Below are positions 27,789 to 36,036 of a DNA stretch of 45,380 nt, in pieces; position 1 is the stretch's first letter, and each line of letters opens with the position of its first letter. Both the position numbers and the translations under genes were made by a program. This DNA comes from Ignavibacteriota bacterium (GTDB taxonomy: Bacteria; Bacteroidota; Ignavibacteria; UBA10030): positions 73,165-118,544 of the forward strand of contig PMZI01000016.1 of the NCBI GenBank assembly GCA_003170475.1. Reading direction: 5' to 3'. The notes beneath the pieces were generated by a model, which was given only the letters and a program-made list of their open reading frames with translations, was not told where the DNA came from and ran no database searches.

Positions 27789-28907
27789 TCAGTTTGGATG
27801 CTGAGCGACGGCAACGCCCGAGATTTTCACAGCCTCATCGACCATCGCGAGATAGTTCTCCGGCGCAATATAACTCGGGATGGAATTGCCTGACCCGATC
27901 GCATACCGTCCCCGCGCTCCGCAGGTTTCCACCAGGAAACGAGTTTGTACACGCACTTCCTCCGGGGAGCACGCCCCAAGGATGTTGATATCCATTCCAC
28001 CCAGCACGGCGATCCGTTCTCCATACCGCTTCTGAAAATCCTGCACGGGGATGATGTTGTTCTCGTACGAATGCTTGCCGTCAATCTTGACATCATCAAT
28101 GAGGTCGTTCATGATCTTTTCAAGATTGCCGCAGGAATGGAGAAAATAGGGGAAACCGCGTTCGTGCGCCATCGAAGCAAATTTCTTATGCCACGGCAGG
28201 AAATAAGTGCGGAGGTCGTTCGGCGATATCAGCGTGCCGACATTGTACCCCATGTCGTCCCCCGGAAAAACGGCAACCAGCCGGTCCAGATCCAGAAGAT
28301 GACGGTAGAAATCAGTCATCAGATCACCCAGTCGATCGGCAACAGCTTTCACCAGAGACGGATCACTGATCAGGGCAGAACAGAATCCTTCAAGGGACAT
28401 CATCCATGAAATGTGTTCGAAGATTCCGCCGCCGTGTGAGGAGATCAGTCCCATTCCTTCCGGCAGATGAGCGTTGAGGTACTCATATGGAAAGAAGTCA
28501 AACTCCTCCACTTTTGGCCATCGGATGGTTTCGAAATCGTTCCAGCTTGAGAGCGCGCTGTGATGTTCGTCGGCCCACTCGCGGGATTTTGGGGAGCCGG
28601 GAGCAGCGTCGGCGATGATAAGCTTCGATTCAGGAAACGCGAGACTTTGTTCGAATCTCACGAAATCATACCCCATCCGATACCAAAACTCGATGAAGTT
28701 ATCGAGATAGGCTTTCTGCGACTCTCGATCCGGCCCAAACGAGACCCAACGCCTCCCGAGCAGTCCCTCAACAATGGGCTTCATCACAACATCATCAACA
28801 ATGTACTCCACCAAAGGTGTGCGCACCTGTGGCGTACGTCCCATAAGAATATTGATGAATTCGGCTGCGTCAGGCTTGGGGTGGGAAAGGGGCAGGAAGG
28901 TGGTCAT
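27789..28907 (-). CDS. uroporphyrinogen decarboxylase (URO-D) family protein
   Basis: The 372-residue protein has the URO-D family barrel pattern, including MGYDFVRFEQSL, PGDDMGYNVGTLISPNDLRTYFLPWHKKFASMAHERGFPYFLHSCGN and GKHSYENNIIPVQDFQKRYGERIAVLGGMDI. It lacks the N-terminal RxPVWxMRQAGR motif of true HemE, so heme synthesis is unlikely. It belongs instead to the broad group that includes corrinoid methyltransferase-like proteins. No corrinoid protein or other hem gene is in the window. It is bounded by a repeat array upstream. Confidence 0.88.
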   Translation of the reverse strand: MTTFLPLSHPKPDAAEFINILMGRTPQVRTPLVEYIVDDVVMKPIVEGLLGRRWVSFGPDRESQKAYLDNFIEFWYRMGYDFVRFEQSLAFPESKLIIADAAPGSPKSREWADEHHSALSSWNDFETIRWPKVEEFDFFPYEYLNAHLPEGMGLISSHGGGIFEHISWMMSLEGFCSALISDPSLVKAVADRLGDLMTDFYRHLLDLDRLVAVFPGDDMGYNVGTLISPNDLRTYFLPWHKKFASMAHERGFPYFLHSCGNLEKIMNDLIDDVKIDGKHSYENNIIPVQDFQKRYGERIAVLGGMDINILGACSPEEVRVQTRFLVETCGARGRYAIGSGNSIPSYIAPENYLAMVDEAVKISGVAVAQHPN

Positions 28908-28921
28908 AGGATTGGCTCGTT

Positions 28922-29046
28922 CGGAAGTCAGGAGTCAGGAATGTGAATTCAGAATATTGGATCCAGATCGCAGAACCATGGACCTCTGTTTTTTTTCGGG
29001 CCTTAAATTCTGTATTCTCACTCCTGGATTCTGAATACTGACTTCT
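28922..29046. repeat. inverted pair of degenerate heptad arrays around a T8 tract
   Basis: The left arm (28922-28984) holds nine heptads around CAGAAT/CAGGAGT. The right arm (29005-29046) holds six heptads around GNATTCT in the opposite orientation. The spacer contains T8 (28989-28996). GAAGTCAG in the left arm is matched exactly by CTGACTTC in the right arm, so the whole could fold into a long imperfect hairpin. The right arm reaches the stop codon of the methyltransferase gene. Confidence 0.7.
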
Positions 29047-29794
29047 AGTTCCCCAGCTCTCCGATGTACAGGAACGCTTTCCCCTGAAACTCATTCTTGT
29101 GATCGATGCAATCAATCTCGCGGCAATCATAGCGACTTAACCCGAATGCATCGGCAAGCTGGTCAGGGGACTCGAAGAACTGAGTGTGGTAGTTTTCGGC
29201 ATAGAGCCGGAATTTCTGTTTTGGCATCAGCACAACGATTCTCTTGAGGGCAATTCGCTTGAATTCTGCGACCACACTGGCGAGATCTTTTACATGCTCC
29301 AGTGTGTGGCAGCAGGTGATATAGTCGAAGCTCTTGTCGGCGAACGGCAGAGTTTCCGCGAATCCTTCACGCCAGTCAACGATGACACCCTCCCGCCGCG
29401 CGGCTTCAGCTGCCCTACGGAGTGCCTCGGCGCTGACGTCAACACCTGTAACAGTAAACCCTTCCTGCGCCAAGCGAATCGCGAGCGTGCCAATCCCGGC
29501 ACCGACCTCAAGGACGGTCCCCTTCTCGGCTAGAGCTTTGAGGATCAACTCAGCATCTGTTTCCTCGACACAGTCGTTGTTGCGATGCTTCCATGCTTCG
29601 TCGTACGCCCGCTTCCATTCTTGCTGCGACATGTTCTGGAAATTCTTTCGCCAGTCGACATCGAACCACGAACCATACTTCCTCAGCAGTGTCCGCCTGG
29701 CGAACAACCGCTGGTTGATCGCACTTAAGGCATCCCTCACCCCTTCCGGGAGCATTGACTTCAAACGAATATAGGTGGTTCGAACGGAAGACAT
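29045..29794 (-). CDS. class I SAM-dependent methyltransferase (Methyltransf_11-like)
   Basis: The 249-residue protein has an N-terminal region of about 90 residues, then a SAM-binding core: motif I VLEVGAGIGTLAIRLA, motif II VTGVDVSAEAL, and FDYITCCHTLEHVKD. It is a class I methyltransferase related to those acting on sugars or other small molecules; nothing fixes the substrate. The ATG has no strong ribosome-binding site. A sugar-modification or cell-surface role is only a guess. It ends against the heptad repeat arm, and a 66-bp tandem array lies upstream. Confidence 0.85.
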   Translation of the reverse strand: MSSVRTTYIRLKSMLPEGVRDALSAINQRLFARRTLLRKYGSWFDVDWRKNFQNMSQQEWKRAYDEAWKHRNNDCVEETDAELILKALAEKGTVLEVGAGIGTLAIRLAQEGFTVTGVDVSAEALRRAAEAARREGVIVDWREGFAETLPFADKSFDYITCCHTLEHVKDLASVVAEFKRIALKRIVVLMPKQKFRLYAENYHTQFFESPDQLADAFGLSRYDCREIDCIDHKNEFQGKAFLYIGELGN

Positions 29795-30097
29795 TGATTC
29801 AACCTAGTGAGACATTGGCTGAATTTCAAGATCGAGGAGATGAACAACTTTCCTGGTTTGACAAAAAAAGACCCGGGGGTCGCCCTGGGCTTCAAATGCT
29901 CTGCTATCAGATCCCGAGTGCCCGTAGAGCGCTTGGAGACTCGGGATGACGACGGTGAAGCGATTTGTTGGGTCAGATCCTCCGGATCGACAGAAGGCTT
30001 CGATGCTCAGGATGACAGCGCTGAAGCGACACGGATGAGCAGATCCTTCGGCTCGACAGACAACGTCGACCCTCAGGATGACGACGCTGAAGCGTCG
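29795..30097. other. 303-base gap, mostly tandem repeat
   Basis: Between the DUF1501 stop codon and the methyltransferase start there is no credible leftward gene. The gap is filled largely by the 66-bp tandem array. A rightward reading frame runs through it, but it is created by the repeat (66 is a multiple of three). Confidence 0.6.
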
Positions 30098-30106
30098 TCA
30101 CTTGAG
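29909..30106. repeat. 66-bp tandem array, three copies
   Basis: Copies start at 29909, 29975 and 30041, each exactly 66 bases. Each begins AGATCC and holds a CTCAGGATGAC or CTCGGGATGAC core. Copies 2 and 3 are about three-quarters identical; copy 1 is more diverged. Each unit has imperfect internal symmetry (GATCCT near the start, AGGATGAC near the middle). The last copy runs up to the stop codon of the DUF1501 gene. The unit resembles the dispersed GATCCTTCG...CTCAGGATGAC repeats seen in many bacterial genomes. Confidence 0.75.
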
Positions 30107-31711
30107 CAGCATCATTTTCTTTCGATCTCTGAACGATCCCGCCTGGATTTGATAGATATACGCTCCAGTGGCAAGACCGGACGTCGAGGAAAAAGGTACG
30201 GCATGATGTCCCGCGCTCTGCCGTGTATCGACAAGGGTCGTCACTTCGCGTCCGAGCATGTCATAGATCTTGAGCACTACATCCGCCTCGTTCGGGAGAT
30301 CGTACGAAATCGTCGTTGATGGATTGAACGGATTCGGATAATTTTCGTAGAGCACGTATTCGCTCGGGACAGTCTGAGTATTCTCGACAGCGGTCACTCC
30401 GGGCTTGAGAATAGGGAGCTGCGCAAAGTTGCGCAGCATGACCGCGCTGAGTTCATTCGTGTCGGTCCCAAACCATTGACTCAGGATGGAAGCATAGACT
30501 GACCGAAAATCATACGTCATCGTCAAATTGCCGCCGATCAAATTGGCGGGGTTGAGGCTGGGGTTGGCTCCGAGGATGCCATTCGGAACTCCGCCATTGA
30601 CCCATTTCCCAAACACGAAGACCGGAGCAGATGTCCCGTGATCCGTCCCGAGGCTCGCGTTGGATTGCACCCTTCGACCGAATTCAGAAAAGGTCATTCC
30701 CATCACCCGGTCTTCAACATTGAGGAACTTGATGTCATTCTGAAACGCCAGGAGTGCATCCGACAGTTTCTGCAGCAATGTCGCATGCGCTCCAATCGTA
30801 TGATCGTTAGCATCAACCTCGGCGGAATGGAGATCAAAACTTCCCATACTGACGATATAAATGCGAGTCTTGAGTCCCCCTCCAATCAGGCGAGCGACAA
30901 TTTTGAGTTGGTCCGCAAGTGAATTAGGAGTCGGATATGTTTGCTGGCTCTTGACCTTGTCGGCAGCCGCCTTTACGACAGATGCGTACTCAAGCGAATC
31001 CAGGGCAATCTGTCTGACGTAGGAAAGTTCATGTCCCGCCGGTGTGTTCGGAGGCGTGTCGGTCCCGCCACTTGAAATTCCGGTAATAAGATTGTAAAAC
31101 GTGTTGGGATCGGCGATTGAAATTCCCATCGATCTCCCCGGTCCTTCAAGTGCAGTCGAAGTAACCGATCCGATTTGAATCGCGAGCGGGTCAGGCATTA
31201 CCTGATTCGGATAACCACTGGGATATTGCGTGAACTCGTAGTTCAGATATCTCCCAGCCCATCCATCCGTGAGGTATTCATCGGAGTTTGCCGCCGTGAG
31301 CCAAATGTCCGTCGCCCGGAAGTGCGAGAGATTTGGATTGGGATACGAGACGCCCTGCACGACCATGAGTTTCCCCTGATCGTACAGTTGTTTCATTCCC
31401 ACCATCTTGGGATGAAGAGCCGTGGCCGTGGTTAGCCCGGTTCCAGCTGAGGCAATGTCGCTTGCCTTGATCGCGATATTCGCCCGCGCATTGTTGTAAT
31501 CGGTCATTTGATCGAGAGGGATGACGGTGTTGATTCCGTCGTTTCCCCCTGAGAGTTGCACGAGCACCAGTACACGATCAGTTGCGTTCAACGCTCCCGC
31601 CAGTGTCTCAAGAAAGGGCGATCGACCGTACGCGCGCAACGGAAGGCCATTCAACAGAAATGGCAATGCGGTCACCGGAACCACACCGCGAAGAAAGTCT
31701 CTGCGTTTCAT
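30098..31711 (-). CDS. DUF1501 protein with Tat signal and T9SS sorting domain
   Basis: The 537-residue protein starts with a twin-arginine signal (MKRRDFLRGVVPVTALPFLL), then the DUF1501 domain (LVQLSGGNDGINTVIPLDQM, GVSYPNPNLSHFRATDIW, DHGTSAPVFVFG). The last 85 or so residues are a type IX secretion sorting domain (YENYPNPFNPSTTISYDL, then VVLKIYDMLGREVTTLVD and GAYIYQIQAG). It should therefore be folded, exported by Tat, and passed to the T9SS at the outer membrane. DUF1501 is distantly related to the alkaline-phosphatase superfamily; activity is unknown. It lies 41 bases downstream of DUF1800, its usual partner. Confidence 0.92.
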   Translation of the reverse strand: MKRRDFLRGVVPVTALPFLLNGLPLRAYGRSPFLETLAGALNATDRVLVLVQLSGGNDGINTVIPLDQMTDYNNARANIAIKASDIASAGTGLTTATALHPKMVGMKQLYDQGKLMVVQGVSYPNPNLSHFRATDIWLTAANSDEYLTDGWAGRYLNYEFTQYPSGYPNQVMPDPLAIQIGSVTSTALEGPGRSMGISIADPNTFYNLITGISSGGTDTPPNTPAGHELSYVRQIALDSLEYASVVKAAADKVKSQQTYPTPNSLADQLKIVARLIGGGLKTRIYIVSMGSFDLHSAEVDANDHTIGAHATLLQKLSDALLAFQNDIKFLNVEDRVMGMTFSEFGRRVQSNASLGTDHGTSAPVFVFGKWVNGGVPNGILGANPSLNPANLIGGNLTMTYDFRSVYASILSQWFGTDTNELSAVMLRNFAQLPILKPGVTAVENTQTVPSEYVLYENYPNPFNPSTTISYDLPNEADVVLKIYDMLGREVTTLVDTRQSAGHHAVPFSSTSGLATGAYIYQIQAGSFRDRKKMMLLK

Positions 31712-31752
31712 ACGTCCCCTGTTTTGGAGTGAAGAAGATCAGTGAGTATGCG

Positions 31753-33513
31753 CTATCCGAGCTGAAATTCAGCCATGCGAAACATGAACTTCAGAAGAGG
31801 CGTCAGCATCTTCAACACGATATTCTTGTTCGCGGTTGTCTGGCCGCCGGCAGCCCAGTAGGCATTCCAGGCTGTCGTCCATGCCCCCTCCCCGTTCACA
31901 ACCAGACCCATAACGTTGTACATCAGGTAGTCGCTCTGAGTCTTGGTCAACGGTATCGGAAAGAGTTGCGTGGCAAGATCGTTGATCAATTGAAACGGAT
32001 CTGCGGGTGTCCCCATCGTTTTTGCAAATGCAATCGGATCAAAAAGAAGTTTCCCAGTACCCGTCCCGGAGCCCAGACCGGTGAACAACAGGTCGGTGAT
32101 TTGCCCCCGAAGCGGAAGTGTTGTTGTGCTGACCCATATCTCATAGAAATCAGGAATCTGGTAGTACGCCTCCCATCCTGCGACGCTGGGAGGATCCAGC
32201 ACGTTCATTTCCTGAATTGCCGCGCGGTTTCGAAGGTCGCCAAACGCCAGATAATAGTTCGGATCGGTCATCGCCGGCAGCGGGATTCCCGTCTGTCGCA
32301 CCGTGCCAACGATGAAGTCCATCGGGTTCTTGATCATGCAGCCGATGTTGTTATCGTCATAGAAGTGCGCGCTGCGGAAAAGCGCATTCAACACAGGCAG
32401 AACCTCGAAATTGTTCGATGACATGATATTGGCAAGTGGGATGATGACATTCGTTTCCGCATTTGCGTCGATATCGTAATACACAAACCATCGGTACAGC
32501 TTCCTGCACATGTAGCGCGCAACTTTGTTGACGCCGTCGGTGTCGACCTGCGAAAAGATCATCGTGAACATGTCATCAAGTTCTTTCGGAGCGTCAACAG
32601 CCGTCGATCGTCCTTGAATCACGGTGTTGCCATACTGTCCGGAGAACTGCTTGTTCGTGGTATCATGATTCGCGAGCGTGAAGAGGTAGTCGATGGTCGC
32701 GTTTGTGGTCACCCGATAACCGACGTCGCTGAATCCTGTGAGCACTTTTGCAGCGGCCTGGACGTCCGCTTCGGTATAGTTCGTGTAATTTCCCTGGGCA
32801 ATCTGTGGTCCCTTGCCGATGGTGAACAGCTCCTGAACCTCACGACCATAGTTCTCATTTGCATGCGCCTTCGTATTTGTATCTCCATTAAGATACCGAA
32901 GCATCGCGGGATCGATCGTCGCCAGTTTCACCAGCTGTTTGAAGTTTCCAAGCGCGTTCTGGCGATAGAGCGCAAGCTGCCTGAACAAGAATCGCGAATC
33001 CGCCACCGTGGCATACGCGGAGACAAAATGGTTGTGCCAGAAAAGCACCATTTTTTCCTGAATGGACATTCCCTGGCGCGCCATCAACCCAACCCACCAT
33101 GCCTTCAACCAATTGGCATACGAACCGTCGTTCAGCGAATCGAAGGGAAGATTGACCCAAGTCTGCCCGGCTGCCAGCGGCGGAGAGGGGCCAATCGGAG
33201 CATCAGGCAACGCTTGAGAAGCCATGAGGGAAGTCAGCGTAGCATCGAGGCTCTGCGACGCCGCTTGCAGGATCTCAGCCCGTGTCGGCCCGAACATCGT
33301 CCGCCGAAGCAAATGTGCGGCAGTCTTCGTCCCCCAGTCTTGGGGGCTCATGGCCTCTAACCCTTTTACACTTCGGACAAGATTCCTGGATCGCTGGATG
33401 GCGAGAGAATTTTTGGAGGGCGATTGAGGATCCCGTGGACTGTCATCGTTGAGAGCTGCGACGCCCTCTTGAACAGATCCGATTGCTCCGGTAAAGAAAT
33501 CTCTTCGGTTCAT
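31753..33513 (-). CDS. DUF1800 family protein
   Basis: The 586-residue protein begins with a twin-arginine-like signal (MNRRDFFTGAIG) with only a modest hydrophobic core, then the DUF1800 domain: TAAHLLRRTMFGPTRAEI, KMVLFWHNHFVSAY, GNFKQLVKLATIDPAMLRYLNG, NENYGREVQELFTIGKG, CRKLYRWFVYYDI and GWEAYYQIPDFYEIW. DUF1800 and DUF1501 genes are habitually paired and are probably jointly exported. The mode of action is unknown. No T9SS sorting domain is present at its C-terminus, unlike the partner. The ATG has GAAGGGG upstream. Confidence 0.92.
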   Translation of the reverse strand: MNRRDFFTGAIGSVQEGVAALNDDSPRDPQSPSKNSLAIQRSRNLVRSVKGLEAMSPQDWGTKTAAHLLRRTMFGPTRAEILQAASQSLDATLTSLMASQALPDAPIGPSPPLAAGQTWVNLPFDSLNDGSYANWLKAWWVGLMARQGMSIQEKMVLFWHNHFVSAYATVADSRFLFRQLALYRQNALGNFKQLVKLATIDPAMLRYLNGDTNTKAHANENYGREVQELFTIGKGPQIAQGNYTNYTEADVQAAAKVLTGFSDVGYRVTTNATIDYLFTLANHDTTNKQFSGQYGNTVIQGRSTAVDAPKELDDMFTMIFSQVDTDGVNKVARYMCRKLYRWFVYYDIDANAETNVIIPLANIMSSNNFEVLPVLNALFRSAHFYDDNNIGCMIKNPMDFIVGTVRQTGIPLPAMTDPNYYLAFGDLRNRAAIQEMNVLDPPSVAGWEAYYQIPDFYEIWVSTTTLPLRGQITDLLFTGLGSGTGTGKLLFDPIAFAKTMGTPADPFQLINDLATQLFPIPLTKTQSDYLMYNVMGLVVNGEGAWTTAWNAYWAAGGQTTANKNIVLKMLTPLLKFMFRMAEFQLG

Positions 33514-33705
33514 ACACCCCTTCCCTTATGAGTGAAGAAGAATAGAATTTCTTATCCAACCTACGGTTGGTCGGACTTAGATGCATTGTCCGTGATCACA
33601 CAACGGCTTATCGGTTAGTCATTTCGACGGCATCCGCGGTTTAAATGAAAAAGCATTCACCCTTTGCCACTATCGAGTTACCGCGAAACCCGACTCGTTC
33701 CGATC

Positions 33706-34287
33706 CTACGATGGATCCTTCACAAGCGATTCGATCTTCTCAATGACCTCTTTGTCAGTTGGCTTCACTTTCGATGGGTACATTGCTACGATGTTGCCAT
33801 TCTTGTCGACGAGATACTTCTGAAAATTCCACTTCACTTCGCCGGGGAAAGGTGAATCTTTCGTTATGTACCGATACAGCGGGTGTTGATCGTTCCCCTT
33901 CACGCTGATCTTGGAAAAGAGATCAAAGGTCACGTTGTATTTGGTGTCGCAAAACGTCTTGATCTCTTCGTCGGTCCCAGGTTCCTGTTGACCAAAATTG
34001 TTGGCGGGAAATCCAAGTATCACGAGTCCCTTGTCTTTGTACCTCTGATAGACCTCTTCAAGATCCTTGTACTGAGGTGTGTAGCCACAGAACGATGCGA
34101 CATTGACGATGAGCAGGACTTTCCCTTTGTACTCAGTCAGAGGTTTATCTTTTCCGTCAATCGTTTTCATGATGAAGCTGTACACGCCCTGCTTGTCCAC
34201 AGAGGTAGTCTCCTTTTGCTGCGCCGAGAGTATGAATGAAAAAGTGAGAATGGAGAGTAGAGAAAGCAAAATGGTCGGTCGTGTCAT
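33706..34287 (-). CDS. glutathione peroxidase-family thiol peroxidase (exported)
   Basis: The 193-residue protein has a Sec signal (ends near LSAQ) and a GPx fold. The peroxidatic cysteine is Cys67 in NVASFCGYTPQY; Gln in FPANNFGQQEPG and Trp in VKWNFQKYL complete the catalytic site. Cys113 (TFCDTKYNVTF) is well placed as the resolving cysteine. It is a Cys-type enzyme, so thioredoxin rather than glutathione is the probable reductant. It would remove hydroperoxides in the periplasm. It sits alone, 192 bases downstream of the DUF1800 gene start. Confidence 0.92.
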   Translation of the reverse strand: MTRPTILLSLLSILTFSFILSAQQKETTSVDKQGVYSFIMKTIDGKDKPLTEYKGKVLLIVNVASFCGYTPQYKDLEEVYQRYKDKGLVILGFPANNFGQQEPGTDEEIKTFCDTKYNVTFDLFSKISVKGNDQHPLYRYITKDSPFPGEVKWNFQKYLVDKNGNIVAMYPSKVKPTDKEVIEKIESLVKDPS

Positions 34288-34379
34288 CGTCCTTTTCCCA
34301 AAAGTGTCTGAATGGAGTTCAAACCTTGGAACAAAGACTATAACACGCCGACCATCGCAGTAGTTTCACCGGGAAGGTC

Positions 34380-34401
34380 AGTGTGAGACCTGCGTCACAC
34401 T
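34380..34401 (-). terminator. hairpin next to pspC stop
   Basis: AGTGTGA / TCACACT forms a 7-bp stem with an 8-base loop that overlaps the first base of the pspC stop codon. No T-tract follows on the minus strand, so termination strength is doubtful. Confidence 0.35.
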
Positions 34402-34604
34402 CATTGCGGGGCCGAGAGAGGAGCTTCGGGAACTATAACCCAGGCAATGACATAGGCGATGACGCCGGGAAAGAATCCCGTAGCGATGCAAAGAATAGCG
34501 GACCCGAGTCGAACCACCGTGGGGTCAATTCCCAGATATTCTCCTAATCCGCCACAAATGCCAGCTATTTTCTTATCCGTATATGATCGATACAAGCGCT
34601 TCAT
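34401..34604 (-). CDS. PspC-domain small membrane protein
   Basis: The 67-residue protein is almost entirely a PspC domain: [32 protein letters not shown] followed by a hydrophobic helix ([24 protein letters not shown]). PspC proteins are inner-membrane components of envelope-stress responses or toxin-antitoxin-like partners of PspB. The true start is the ATG at 34602-34604; the GTG two codons upstream overlaps the GAGGAG ribosome-binding site that serves this ATG. It lies 19 bases downstream of the DUF4097 gene, which points to an operon. Confidence 0.92.
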   Translation of the reverse strand: MKRLYRSYTDKKIAGICGGLGEYLGIDPTVVRLGSAILCIATGFFPGVIAYVIAWVIVPEAPLSAPQ

Positions 34605-34623
34605 ATGCACTCCTCTTTCGTGG

Positions 34624-35430
34624 TTACCGTTCCAAGAGCCGAATTGTCCCGTGATCAGTCTTCAATCGTACGAGTGGACCTCCACCATGAATGGGAGAAC
34701 GCAGTTCAAGTGACGAGCGACGGTCCCGGCGTCGGTCTCGTTCGATGGCAAAATCCGAGTCAAACGTACCATGTCGACCGATGTCTGCATCGAGCTCGAA
34801 CCCTTTGCCCTTGGGCAAGCTGATGTCGATCGACCCTTTGTAGGTCTCAAAGCGGCTGCGTCCAACCAATCGGGCAAAAGAAACTCTCGCTTCCCCTTTG
34901 TACGTCTCAAGAGTAAGTGAACCCGACAATCGGCCCACTTCAACCTCTCCCTTGTAGGTTTCGATGTTGACGTCCGATTCAATGTCATTCACCTCGGTTC
35001 TCGATTTGTAATCCTTCACGTCGAGGTTTGTCGTTTTGGGGACTTTAATGGTGTAGTGCACCAGCGGAAGATTCCCCGAGTCGTCTCCTCTGAAAAGCCC
35101 CAAAAATCCATTGTGGCGCTCCTTCACTCTATCGTAATCCGTCTTGATGCGGGCAGAATGCGGTGAGAGATCAATCCTGATTTCGGTGTCCTCCACTTTT
35201 TCTCGTGAACGACGATCCCAACCGTCAGATTCTATCCGAGCCAGGATCTCGATTTCCGATTTGTCCCATGTGAGGATTTTGATGGTTCCCTTGTAGGTAT
35301 CGATCGACAGGCGACCATTCTGGCCGAATTCGCCGGATTTGCGTACTTCCCGGAAATCTTGAGCTTGGCAGACGAGAGCGAAGGAAAGGAGAAGAAACAG
35401 AATCGAGAATGAAGAAGTAGCCTTTATCAT
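34624..35430 (-). CDS. exported DUF4097-type beta-repeat protein
   Basis: The 268-residue protein has a Sec signal (ends near CQAQ) followed by a beta-solenoid-like region. The TYKG motif recurs four times: [10 protein letters not shown] near residue 43, then [18 protein letters not shown] and ETYKGSIDI, each at one rung of the solenoid. This resembles the DUF4097/DUF4098 family, often encoded next to PspC or anti-sigma proteins. No enzyme motif is visible. It is upstream of pspC with a 19-base gap, which suggests a small envelope operon. Confidence 0.8.
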   Translation of the reverse strand: MIKATSSFSILFLLLSFALVCQAQDFREVRKSGEFGQNGRLSIDTYKGTIKILTWDKSEIEILARIESDGWDRRSREKVEDTEIRIDLSPHSARIKTDYDRVKERHNGFLGLFRGDDSGNLPLVHYTIKVPKTTNLDVKDYKSRTEVNDIESDVNIETYKGEVEVGRLSGSLTLETYKGEARVSFARLVGRSRFETYKGSIDISLPKGKGFELDADIGRHGTFDSDFAIERDRRRDRRSSLELRSPIHGGGPLVRLKTDHGTIRLLER

Positions 35431-35556
35431 TGCAGTTCTCCCTGAAACTGAAAAACAAACTACAGCTTTCCAGATCCTACGAGAACGAGACGATGGAAGT
35501 TGCGGAGAGTTTGGTTCCGTGAGGCGCCAGAATATGCAGGAACCGATTGTCAGTAC

Positions 35557-36036
35557 TTAGAATTTCAGATCCTTTCCCGTTTTCAGCTTTGTGATGTAGA
35601 TGATTTGTCCACAATGGAGTGCAAAGTGTTCCACGACAACGGCGATGATCTCGAAGATGCGCCGTTCCCGGTCTTGCACGATCGTTGTTTCGAGCAAACG
35701 TCCAGCGTCCAGCCGTGAAAGCGTCTCGTCCGCAGCGAACAATGCCTCTTGTAACTCCTGGATCAGTTCCTCTTTCGAGATTCTTTGCCGCTCTGAAAAT
35801 TCCTTGTCCTTATTGCGCAAATCCTTCGCTCCACCGACACCAGACAGAATAAACTGCCTCAGATTACCGGTAAGATGGAGGATGAGATTGCCGACGCTGT
35901 TGTTCGTTTCATGTTGGCGCCACCATACTTCCTCGTCAGTAAGTTCAGACATGCAGCTCTCGACGCGCGGCCAGTATTGTTTCATCAACCGAAAGCGACA
36001 CCAATCAATGTACGCTTTGCCGAACTCGTTATTCAT
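35557..36036 (-). CDS. DinB/DUF1572-family protein
   Basis: The 159-residue helical protein has the DinB-like four-helix layout with histidines suitable for a metal site: NLILHLTGNLRQFIL and VVEHFALHCGQIIYITKLKTGKD. It matches the DUF1572 subgroup of the DinB/YfiT superfamily, whose members include thiol transferases and uncharacterised damage-inducible proteins. The ATG at 36034-36036 is preceded directly by TTGGAG and overlaps the arfB stop region by eight bases, so translation is coupled to arfB. Function is unknown. Confidence 0.82.
   Translation of the reverse strand: MNNEFGKAYIDWCRFRLMKQYWPRVESCMSELTDEEVWWRQHETNNSVGNLILHLTGNLRQFILSGVGGAKDLRNKDKEFSERQRISKEELIQELQEALFAADETLSRLDAGRLLETTIVQDRERRIFEIIAVVVEHFALHCGQIIYITKLKTGKDLKF

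Noticed and set aside
29909-30106. CRISPR array
   Set aside because: Only three diverged 66-bp units without conserved short repeats separated by unique spacers, and no cas genes.
29807-30319. Rightward 170-codon reading frame with 22-residue repeats (RSxGSTEGFDAQDD type)
   Set aside because: It is produced by the 66-bp tandem repeat, whose period is a multiple of three, and its second half is antisense to the conserved DUF1501 sorting domain.
31582-32421. Rightward 279-codon frame
   Set aside because: Antisense to DUF1501/DUF1800; no plausible start or family.
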